Below the pieces are notes generated by a model that ran no database searches, was not told the DNA's origin, and saw nothing but the letters and a program-made list of their open reading frames with translations. Below, in pieces: positions 13,636 through 19,583 of a DNA stretch of 19,583 bases. The translations under genes and the position numbers were made by a program. Numbering within the stretch: position 1 is the first letter of the stretch; each line of letters begins with the position of its first letter. This DNA comes from JBJXGF01 sp046153015 (lineage in GTDB: Bacteria; Actinomycetota; Acidimicrobiia; Acidimicrobiales; CAIXPF01), in assembly GCA_046153015.1 (NCBI GenBank), contig JBJXGF010000287.1:1-19583 (forward strand). The letters run 5' to 3'.

Positions 13636-14787
13636 TCAGATGCGGTCGCAGGGGACGCCGAGTGCGAGCCGGCCGGCGTGGAGCAGGGTCTGTTCCACGG
13701 TCAGGGGATGGAACTTGGCGGCGCGGATGTCCCGGTACGCCCGCTCGATGGGTGAGCCCTTGAAGAACGCGGCGCCGCCGGCGACGTCCATGGCCAGGTC
13801 GCAAACCTCTATACCGGCCAACGCGATCTCCCGCTTCGCCGCCATCACTGCGGCGACGATCTCCATGGAGGGCGCCGGGTCGTCCCCCACCGCGGCGAGC
13901 GCGCCGTCGAGCGCCCACGCTGCCACCTGCAGCCGGTTGGCCATCAGCCCCACCTGGCGCTGCACCCCCGGATCCGTCGGCCGGGTCGCGGAACGAACCG
14001 CATGATCCCGGGCGCTCTCCGCCACACCGAGGTACACGGCGGAGATGATTGGCATCGCGATGCTCGCAATGACCTGCAGCGGTCCGTCCAGGACGTCATG
14101 AGGCCGGTCAGCGAGCACCCGCTCGTCCGGAACGAACACCTCCTCGAGCACGACGTCATGGCTCGCGGTGCCGCGCATCCCGAGCGCGTCCCAGCTCGCG
14201 TCCACCCACACGCCCTCACTGGCGAACGGCACCGCCATGTTCAGCACCCGCAGGCCCCGCTCGGGGTCCTCGAAGGTCGCCATCGTCGACAGCACGTCGC
14301 CCGCCGGCGCCTGACTGGCAAACGGCTTGCGGGCGCTCACCCGAAAGCCGCCCTCGACCCGCACGGCGCTGCCCCGAGGGCGGGTGAAGTCCCCGCCGCC
14401 GGTGGACACGAGCACGATGCCCTCCGACGCGACCCGCTTCAACGTCGCTTCGGCGCCGGGCATCCCCCGCCGGCGCCGCCACGCGGTGAACGCCGTCACG
14501 TGCTGGTGCATCGAAGACGCCAACGCCGTCGACCCGCAGTGGCGGGCCAGCTCACGCTGCACCATCGCGATCTCGCGGATCGTTGCGCCTTCGCCGCCCA
14601 ACTCGGCCGGCACGGCGATGGTCAACAGGCCGGCGTCACGGACATGCTCGAAGGACTCCTTCACCCAGGAGCCCTCCCGGTCGTGACGAGCGGCGTGCTC
14701 GGCCAACACCGGTCCACACGCGGCCGCTCGAGCCACCAGGGCAGCCTCACGCGCACCGGCGCCGTTCGCTTCCTGTATCGAGGTCAT
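13636..14787 (-). CDS. Acyl-CoA-dehydrogenase-fold flavoprotein C
   Basis: A complete 383-aa protein of the acyl-CoA-dehydrogenase fold: N-terminal helices (SFEHVRDAGLLTIAVPAELGG, STALASSMHQHVTAFTAW), barrel (GGFRVSARKPFASQAPAGD, WDALGMRGTASHDVVLEEVFVPDERV) and C-terminal helical domain (AVYLGVAESARDHAV, GLMANRLQVAAWALDGALAAV, AMDVAGGAAFFKGSPIERAYRDIRAAKFHPLTVEQTLLHAGRLALG). The place of the catalytic Glu motif is again occupied by a KFHPLT segment as in gene B. It may oxidise acyl-CoA with an alternative base or act as a flavin-dependent monooxygenase; the sequence does not settle this. The ATG at 14787 begins just before the first helix; the in-frame extension to 14931 is non-coding. It is divergent to the haloperoxidase-like gene with 179 bp between, holding a dyad motif, and convergent with the HxlR gene (60-bp gap). 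Confidence 0.9.
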   Translation of the reverse strand: MTSIQEANGAGAREAALVARAAACGPVLAEHAARHDREGSWVKESFEHVRDAGLLTIAVPAELGGEGATIREIAMVQRELARHCGSTALASSMHQHVTAFTAWRRRRGMPGAEATLKRVASEGIVLVSTGGGDFTRPRGSAVRVEGGFRVSARKPFASQAPAGDVLSTMATFEDPERGLRVLNMAVPFASEGVWVDASWDALGMRGTASHDVVLEEVFVPDERVLADRPHDVLDGPLQVIASIAMPIISAVYLGVAESARDHAVRSATRPTDPGVQRQVGLMANRLQVAAWALDGALAAVGDDPAPSMEIVAAVMAAKREIALAGIEVCDLAMDVAGGAAFFKGSPIERAYRDIRAAKFHPLTVEQTLLHAGRLALGVPCDRI

Positions 14788-14819
14788 GGCCGCATCGTCG
14801 CACCCGCCGCGCCACTCGA

Positions 14820-14862
14820 ACAGTCCGAAAACTGTACCTGGAATGGTCCCGCTTTTGGACTG
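14820..14862. promoter_or_regulatory. Operator-like dyads between divergent gene C and the haloperoxidase-like gene
   Basis: ACAGT (14820-14824) and ACTGT (14831-14835) form a 16-bp dyad with a 6-bp centre. A wider repeat, CAGTCC-G-AAAA (14821-14831) against TTTTGGACTG (14853-14862), pairs with one bulged G over a 21-nt spacer. The region is less GC-rich than its flanks and is the only intergenic space between the divergent starts at 14787 and 14967, so a shared regulator site is plausible. The HxlR product is the nearest candidate, but that link is a guess. Confidence 0.45.
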
Positions 14863-14966
14863 GATGGATCCCTCGGGGCGGCGGGATGGTTCACCTCGGC
14901 AGCGGGCGAACACCGCGCCGTCTGACCACAAACCGCCCTCACCCTGTCCTCATCGAAAGGAGCATC

Positions 14967-15930
14967 ATGTCCCCCCGAGCGTCTTGGCCAGAGCGCGCCG
15001 CCGCCCGACGCGGGCTGCTGGCGCTGGTCGTGGTGGCCGCTGTTGGCCGCGATCTTCACCGCCTCGCCGACTGCCGGCGCCCAGGACACGGCCACGGAGC
15101 CCGCCCCATCGCCCGATGCGGCGGTTGAGGCGGCGGGGTGGGGCGCCCTCGCCAGCCGCCACGGTGACGGCTCGCAGTCCGGCCAGCCCGTCCCCGTTCC
15201 TGCTCCCGGCTCGGGCGTCTGGGCGCCCACGCCCCCCGCGACGGCGGGGCTCACGTCCTGGTTGGGGAGCGCCCGTCCGTTCGCGCTGCGCTCGCCGGAC
15301 CAGTACCGGCCCCCCGCATCGAGGCTCGAGTCGAGCCGCTACCGGCGAGATCTCGACGAGCTCCGCCGCCTCGGCGGCGCCTCCTCGACCGAACGCACCG
15401 AGGAGCAGACCCTCGTCGCCCGGTTCTGGGGAGACCAGCCCATCGATCAGAACCAACGGGCGCTGCGAGCCCAAGCGGCCAAGCTGGGATGGGGCGTCAG
15501 CCCGACGGCCCGGCTCTTCGCCGCCGTGCTGACCTCAGAGGTGGACGCCATCATCGCCTGCTGGGACGCCAAGTACACCTACCACTTCTGGCGGCCCTGG
15601 CAGTCGGCGCCCACCGTCGAGCCCGGCTGGACGCCGCTGTTGGCCACCCCCAATCATCCTGAATACCCCTCCGCCCACGGCTGTCTCACCGGGGCGCTGG
15701 CCTACTCGCTGGCGGGGATCATGGGCACCGACGCCATCGACGTGGAGATCGACGCCGCCAACATCGGCGTCACCCGCTCCTACCCGACCCGAGACGCCCT
15801 GCTCGAGGAGGTCGGAGACGCTCGGGTGTGGGCCGGGATCCACTACCGCCACTCGGTCGACACCGGCAAGCAGCTCGCCAAGCGAGTGGTGCGCTACAAC
15901 CTCAGCCGCAACTTCCAGATCAACGAGTAG
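14967..15930 (+). CDS. Vanadium-dependent haloperoxidase / PAP2-superfamily secreted protein (frameshifted signal peptide, short N-terminus)
   Basis: The ATG at 14967 follows an excellent ribosome site (GAAAGGAG, spacing 4) and begins a signal peptide: MSPRASWPERAAARRGLLALVVV, with ARRGLL resembling a twin-arginine motif. Family sequence then resumes in the next frame at LLAAIFTASPTAGAQDT, open from 15043 to 15930; total length is 3n+1, so one extra base near 15020-15040 is implied. The mature domain carries the vanadate site pattern: KYTYHFWRP (about residue 176 of that frame), HPEYPSAHG (about 207) and ARVWAGIHYRHSVDTGK (about 260). In such proteins an N-terminal helical domain of about 100 or more residues precedes GVWAPTPPA; here only a short spacer is left, so the helical half seems deleted. 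Reaction by family: halide oxidation with H2O2, or phosphatase activity. Active state doubtful. Confidence 0.82.
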
Positions 15931-15969
15931 ACCGTGCTGTTGCTGGCCGGGGCGCTTCTCGAGTCCCGG

Positions 15970-17124
15970 TCAGCCCCACCGGGCGGGCAAGTCCGGCCGG
16001 GCCTCCGCCAGGAAGGCCGTTGGATCGGTCGGCGGGTAGATGGCCGTGCGGTTGAGGAACGTCTTCATCCGCTTGCCGTCCTCCGCCATCAGGACCGGCG
16101 CACGGTCCCACCCGCGGGTGAACAACGCACCGGCCCGCCCGAGATCGATGCACGTGACGTACCGGTCGATGTCGAGGGGAACCGGCTCGAGCCCAACGAC
16201 GGCGGCGGCCGCGTTGAACCCAGCCAGGCGCCCGCTCGGGATCGCGAACTGGCAGGACATCGGGGCCACGTGCACGCCGTCGGGCCGGAACCGCGCCGCG
16301 TCACCAGCCGCCCAGACCGGCGCCGGACCGGAGAGCCGCAGCGTGGGGTCGACCACGAGGCGGCCGAGGTGATCGCGCTCGAAGGCGTCGAGGCCGGCGA
16401 GCCCGTTGGCGACGAGGCCGCCGCACCACACGAGGAGGTCGTGGTCGACCGAACCGCCGGCGGCGAGCCTGGCCGCGGCCGTATCGACGGCGGCGACCCG
16501 GCCGCCGTCGACGATCTTGACCCCGAGGTCGCTGAGGGCGCCCCGCACGATCTCCATCGCGGCGGGCCCGAAGGGCTCGCCGACGGCGCCGCCGTCGAGC
16601 AGGGTCACGTCGATGTCGGGTTCCGACGCCAGTCCGGCGGCGAGCTCGATGCCGGTCAGCCCGCCCCCGACGACGGTCACTCGCACCGCATCGCCACGAC
16701 GTCGAGCATCGGCGAGCGCGCTCCGGAACGCCGCAGCGTGGTGATGCACGTCGATGCGGTGAGCGTGGTCGGCCAGCCCGTCCACCGGCGGGAACGGCGT
16801 CGAGCTGCCGGTGGCGAGCACCGCCGCGTCGAACGCGAGGCCCTCGCCGGCGTCGGTCTCGATCCTGCAGTCAACCGGGTCGAGATGGGTCGCCGACGCG
16901 ATGCGCAGACGCACGCCGAGCGGCTCGAGGACCGGGCGGAGATCGACCACGGTCGGGGCGAGGTCGGCCTCGTAGAGCCGTGGCCGCACGCTCAGGTTCG
17001 TGCTGGGCGTGACCATCGTGATGCGAGGCGCAGGTGCGGTGGCGGTCTTGGCGGCTGCGGCGGCGGCCGCGGCCCACACGCCGGCGAAGCCGCCGCCGAT
17101 GACGACGATATGGGGGGTTGGCAT
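15970..17124 (-). CDS. NDH-2-like NAD(P)/FAD-dependent oxidoreductase
   Basis: This 384-aa protein has two Rossmann dinucleotide folds: the FAD site VVIGGGFAG (residues 7-15) with ATGS (104-107), the NAD(P)H site VTVVGGGLTGIEL (149-161), and the C-terminal FAD-contacting VWAAGDAARF (270-279) followed by MSCQFAIPSGRLAGFNAA. The order and length match the pyridine nucleotide-disulfide oxidoreductase family near type II NADH dehydrogenases. There is no CxxxxC redox-active disulfide, so a disulfide reductase is unlikely. The electron acceptor may be a quinone or a partner protein. The start ATG at 17124 has GAGGAGGA 8 nt upstream; the long in-frame extension upstream is the antisense or shifted reading of neighbours. 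It lies 35 bp behind the MBL-fold gene, so both share an operon. The last residues carry no clear membrane helix. Confidence 0.92.
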   Translation of the reverse strand: MPTPHIVVIGGGFAGVWAAAAAAAAKTATAPAPRITMVTPSTNLSVRPRLYEADLAPTVVDLRPVLEPLGVRLRIASATHLDPVDCRIETDAGEGLAFDAAVLATGSSTPFPPVDGLADHAHRIDVHHHAAAFRSALADARRRGDAVRVTVVGGGLTGIELAAGLASEPDIDVTLLDGGAVGEPFGPAAMEIVRGALSDLGVKIVDGGRVAAVDTAAARLAAGGSVDHDLLVWCGGLVANGLAGLDAFERDHLGRLVVDPTLRLSGPAPVWAAGDAARFRPDGVHVAPMSCQFAIPSGRLAGFNAAAAVVGLEPVPLDIDRYVTCIDLGRAGALFTRGWDRAPVLMAEDGKRMKTFLNRTAIYPPTDPTAFLAEARPDLPARWG

Positions 17125-17159
17125 GTCTCGGTCCTCCTCGACGCAGGCTCGGGGCTGCC

Positions 17160-17888
17160 TCAGGCGGCTTGGTCGGCCACGAACGCGGCGTAGGCGGACG
17201 CCAATGCAACGAGCTGCGCGGCGCCGTCGCCGTGGTAGGTGGGCCCATGCATCAAGGCGAGCGTCCTCGGCTGGGTCGACGCGAGGCGCAGCAGTGTCGG
17301 GCCGACGTTCGGCCCGAGCGAGGTCGAACGGAACAGCTTCTCCGCCTCGACGGCCGCTTCGACGATGTCGTCGCTGGTCGTTGCGGCGCCGCCGCCAACC
17401 TGGGTGAACAGGTCGCCGGCGAGCAGGACCTCGGTGGACTCGTCGAACCACAGGCCGCTCTCCCAGTTGTGGGGCACATGCGGTGTGGGCAGGAAGCGCA
17501 GCCGGTGACCGCCGATGTCGAGCGCTTCGTCCTCGCCCATCGAGCGAGGCGGCCGGTCGGCGAGATCGTCGAGGGACAGGCCGACGGCGAGCGCCCCGTG
17601 CACGACCTGCGCACGCGGCGCGGCAGCCAGGAAGAGGTTCATCGCGCCGCACTCGTCGGCTTCGACGTGCGCGAAGGAGATCCAACGCAGATCGTTCAAG
17701 GAGATGAGCCGGCTCACGGCGCCGGACACGAGCGGGAACAGCTTGCGCATGCCGGTGTGGAACAGGAACGGCTCCTCGCCGCGGATGAGGAACTGGTTGA
17801 ACGAGAACCCCACGGGCGGGGCGACGTCCTCGACGTGGGTAAACAGTCGGAAGATGTCGGGCGCGACCTCGTGGATTGTCGTTTCCAT
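17160..17888 (-). CDS. MBL-fold protein with flavodiiron-like metal site (oxygen-binding diiron type)
   Basis: The 242-aa protein reads NQFLIRGEEPFLFHTG (31-46), ISFAHVEADECGAMN (70-84), TPHVPHNWESG (135-145), VLLAGDLFTQ (154-163) and ALMHGPTYHGDG (211-222). The first metal motif is H-x-E-x-D-E (His74, Glu76, Asp78, Glu79), with His140 or His137, Asp159 and His214 as further ligands. That is the pattern of the beta-lactamase-like domain of flavodiiron proteins rather than of Zn hydrolases, but no flavodoxin domain is attached. A small O2-, NO- or peroxide-handling diiron enzyme or sensor is inferred. The ATG at 17888 has GAAGGAG at 8 nt. It sits between the LuxR-type regulator and the FAD oxidoreductase on the same strand; the latter could supply electrons. 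Confidence 0.88.
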   Translation of the reverse strand: METTIHEVAPDIFRLFTHVEDVAPPVGFSFNQFLIRGEEPFLFHTGMRKLFPLVSGAVSRLISLNDLRWISFAHVEADECGAMNLFLAAAPRAQVVHGALAVGLSLDDLADRPPRSMGEDEALDIGGHRLRFLPTPHVPHNWESGLWFDESTEVLLAGDLFTQVGGGAATTSDDIVEAAVEAEKLFRSTSLGPNVGPTLLRLASTQPRTLALMHGPTYHGDGAAQLVALASAYAAFVADQAA

Positions 17889-18005
17889 GAGAGGGACTCC
17901 TTCGTTCTGCCGCTGCGGCCGATCCGACAGGGCTCCTCATACCGTCGCGTGGCGCCACCTGCACCGCATCGGGCGATCCCCGAACTTCGACCCCGATAGG
18001 TGCAG

Positions 18006-19583
18006 TCAGGGTCGCGGGTCGAGCGTCGCGGCCAGCGCGGCGGCTTCCGCCCTGGTGCGCACGCCGAGCTTGGCGAGCACTCGGCTCACGTGGTGCTCCG
18101 CCGTTTTCGGGGAGATGTAGAGCCTGGCGGCGATGTCTGCGTTGCTGCACCCGTCGCGGACGAGCCGCACGACCTCGGTCTCCCGGACGCTGAGCGACGC
18201 GAGGGCGGCCGCTCGGCTCTGGGGCGACCTCGCCGGCGCGACGGCCCCCAGCCGGCGCAGCAGCGCCGCCGACCGGTCGACGCTGCTGCGGGCCCCGATC
18301 CGCTCGAAGACCGCCGCCGCGGCGCGGGCCTCCGCAATCGCCGCGGCGCGGTCGCCCGCCAGGGCCAAGGTCTCGGCGAGCTCGACCCGGGCGGCGCCGG
18401 CGACGACCGGCCATCCCCCGACGAGCTGCCGGACCGCAGCTTCGAAGCTGGCGATCGCCGCCGCCAGGTCTCCCCGGGCGCGTTGCACCCGGCCCGCGCC
18501 GATCGCGGCTTCCGCGCCGACGGGGGCGACGTCGATCGCGGCGGCGAGCTCGGCCATGGTCCGGGCGGCGTCCGCGGCGCCGTCGACGTCGCCCAGCGCA
18601 AGCGCAGCCTCGATCAGCCGGGCCAGCAACGACACACTGCGCAGCGCATCGCCGACCAGTTCCCGCAACCCTCGGCGAGCAACGGCCGCCGCCAACGCCG
18701 GCTCGCCGGTCCGGAGATGCAGGCGGGCCAGCGGTTCGCACGCCGCGTAGTGATCCTCGTACGGCGCCAGCAACGACGCGGCCTCCTCCACCCGGCCCTG
18801 CTCGAGGCGAACGCGTGCGAGGTGGCACGTCGACTCGATCACGTGGCCGATGGCCGGGGACGGCGGCGGGGCGAGCACCTCCAACAGGGCCGCCTCCGCC
18901 TCCGTCCAGCGGCCCGCAGCGGCCAGCACCGACCCGTACACCACACGGCAGTGGTTCCGCAGCGCCCGGGGCCGACCGCCCAGCGGGCCAAGCCTCACCT
19001 GCTCGACGATCTGCATCCACTCCTCGGCGCGGGCGACATCACCGACGCGGTCGCAGCTCGTCAACAGCGCACAGAAGCTCCGACCGGCGATGCCGCCGTC
19101 GTCCACTTCGCCTGCGGCGAGCGCCGCCATCGCCTCGTCCAGCCGGGCGAAACCCTCCCGGATGTGGCCCCTGGTCACGAGGGCCAATCCCCCGTCGGCG
19201 AGCGCCCGCACCTCGAGATCGTGGTCGCCGAACTCCATGGCGATCGCCAGCGCGCGATCAGCGCTCGCCTGGAGGGCGACGGCGTCGGGGCGGAAGCACG
19301 CCAGGCTCGCCAGCTCCAGATACCCCCACTCGACACACGGGCCGACGCGGTCGAGGAGGCGCCGGGCACGCTCCAGCCACCCTCGTGCGGCGGCGTGGTT
19401 GCCGAGGGACTCCTCGTGCAGCTCGGCCAGCTCGATCGCGACACGAGCCGCCGAGCAGGCCTCGCCTCGGTCCCGGAACCCTCGGAAGGCCGCCTCGTAG
19501 CAGCGCCTCGACTCCGCCAGGTCCTCGGTGAGGTAGGCGATGACGCCGAGCAGGCGATGACCGATCGGGAGGTCGTCGATCTC
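18006..19583 (-). CDS. LuxR-type regulator with TPR-like repeats (5' partial, runs off the window)
   Basis: The frame is open from the window edge at 19583 (first residues EIDDLPIGHRLLGVIAYL) to a TGA at 18006, about 525 codons, with no start visible. Most of it is TPR-like helical repeat (AESRRCYEAAFRGFRDRGEA, LHEESLGNHAAARGWLERARRLLD, and further repeats such as DLAAAIASFEAAVRQLVGG). The last 60 residues are a complete LuxR/NarL helix-turn-helix: LSVRETEVVRLVRDGCSNADIAARLYISPKTAEHHVSRVLAKLGV. No P-loop is in the window; it may lie upstream, or the protein may be of the ATPase-free kind. It is probably a transcription regulator of the following MBL/FAD-oxidoreductase genes, 117 bp downstream. 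An ATG at 19238 exists, but coding continues clearly through it. Confidence 0.9.
   Translation of the reverse strand, partial: EIDDLPIGHRLLGVIAYLTEDLAESRRCYEAAFRGFRDRGEACSAARVAIELAELHEESLGNHAAARGWLERARRLLDRVGPCVEWGYLELASLACFRPDAVALQASADRALAIAMEFGDHDLEVRALADGGLALVTRGHIREGFARLDEAMAALAAGEVDDGGIAGRSFCALLTSCDRVGDVARAEEWMQIVEQVRLGPLGGRPRALRNHCRVVYGSVLAAAGRWTEAEAALLEVLAPPPSPAIGHVIESTCHLARVRLEQGRVEEAASLLAPYEDHYAACEPLARLHLRTGEPALAAAVARRGLRELVGDALRSVSLLARLIEAALALGDVDGAADAARTMAELAAAIDVAPVGAEAAIGAGRVQRARGDLAAAIASFEAAVRQLVGGWPVVAGAARVELAETLALAGDRAAAIAEARAAAAVFERIGARSSVDRSAALLRRLGAVAPARSPQSRAAALASLSVRETEVVRLVRDGCSNADIAARLYISPKTAEHHVSRVLAKLGVRTRAEAAALAATLDPRP

Noticed and set aside
17125..19020. Upstream extension of the FAD oxidoreductase frame (would give about 1016 aa)
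   Set aside because: It overlaps the MBL and LuxR genes out of frame; the ATG at 17124 has a strong ribosome site and begins the FAD-binding fold.
1..19583. CRISPR array, insertion sequence or prophage
   Set aside because: No regularly spaced direct repeats, transposase, terminal inverted repeats or phage genes were found in the window.

Overview
The window is very GC-rich bacterial DNA with dense, mostly minus-strand genes, frequent GTG starts and 1-4 bp gene overlaps. Large AfsR/SARP-type and LuxR-type regulators, several acyl-CoA-dehydrogenase-fold enzymes, a PIG-L-type deacetylase homologue and an HxlR regulator with an SCP2-like tail all suggest Actinomycetota. An Acidimicrobiia-like lineage is my guess, not something the sequence proves. 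No rRNA, tRNA, CRISPR array or intact mobile element was seen.

Layout. (1) 62-4790, minus strand: an apparent operon of a SnoaL/NTF2-like protein, an AfsR-type ATPase regulator (split by a one-base frameshift near 3370-3400) and an MBL-fold hydrolase. (2) 4956-6939: a toxin-antitoxin island with MazEF (plus strand), an unrecognised 68/82-aa coupled gene pair (minus) and VapBC (minus). Both recognisable modules have operator-like repeats over their promoters, and mazF is visibly lower in GC than its surroundings. (3) 6998-9922, plus strand: a second AfsR/SARP regulator whose 3' end runs into the 3' end of a convergent acyl-CoA-dehydrogenase-like gene; both seem to have lost their natural ends at about 9700. 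(4) 9697-14787: three acyl-CoA-dehydrogenase-fold genes (one broken), a small ORF, a PIG-L deacetylase homologue lacking its central part, and an HxlR regulator. (5) 14967-15930: a secreted vanadium-haloperoxidase/PAP2-type protein with a frameshifted signal peptide and a shortened N-terminus. (6) 15970-19583, minus strand: a LuxR-type TPR regulator (cut by the window edge), a second MBL-fold protein with a flavodiiron-like metal motif, and an NDH-2-like FAD oxidoreductase.

How the parts may work together: each large regulator of regions 1 and 6 is followed on the same strand by an MBL-fold protein with an acidic residue in the metal motif. In region 6 an NAD(P)H-oxidising flavoprotein follows as well, so a small redox module is possible. 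The oxidoreductase cluster of region 4 sits beside the HxlR regulator, which has an N-terminal Cys of the kind used for redox sensing.

The most striking property is damage. Two single-base frameshifts, two internal deletions, one shortened N-terminal domain and one truncated convergent junction fall within 15 kb. This is either local gene decay or an assembly or sequencing-quality problem, and raw reads would decide. The most likely undescribed element is the 68/82-aa overlapping gene pair at 5574-6028.
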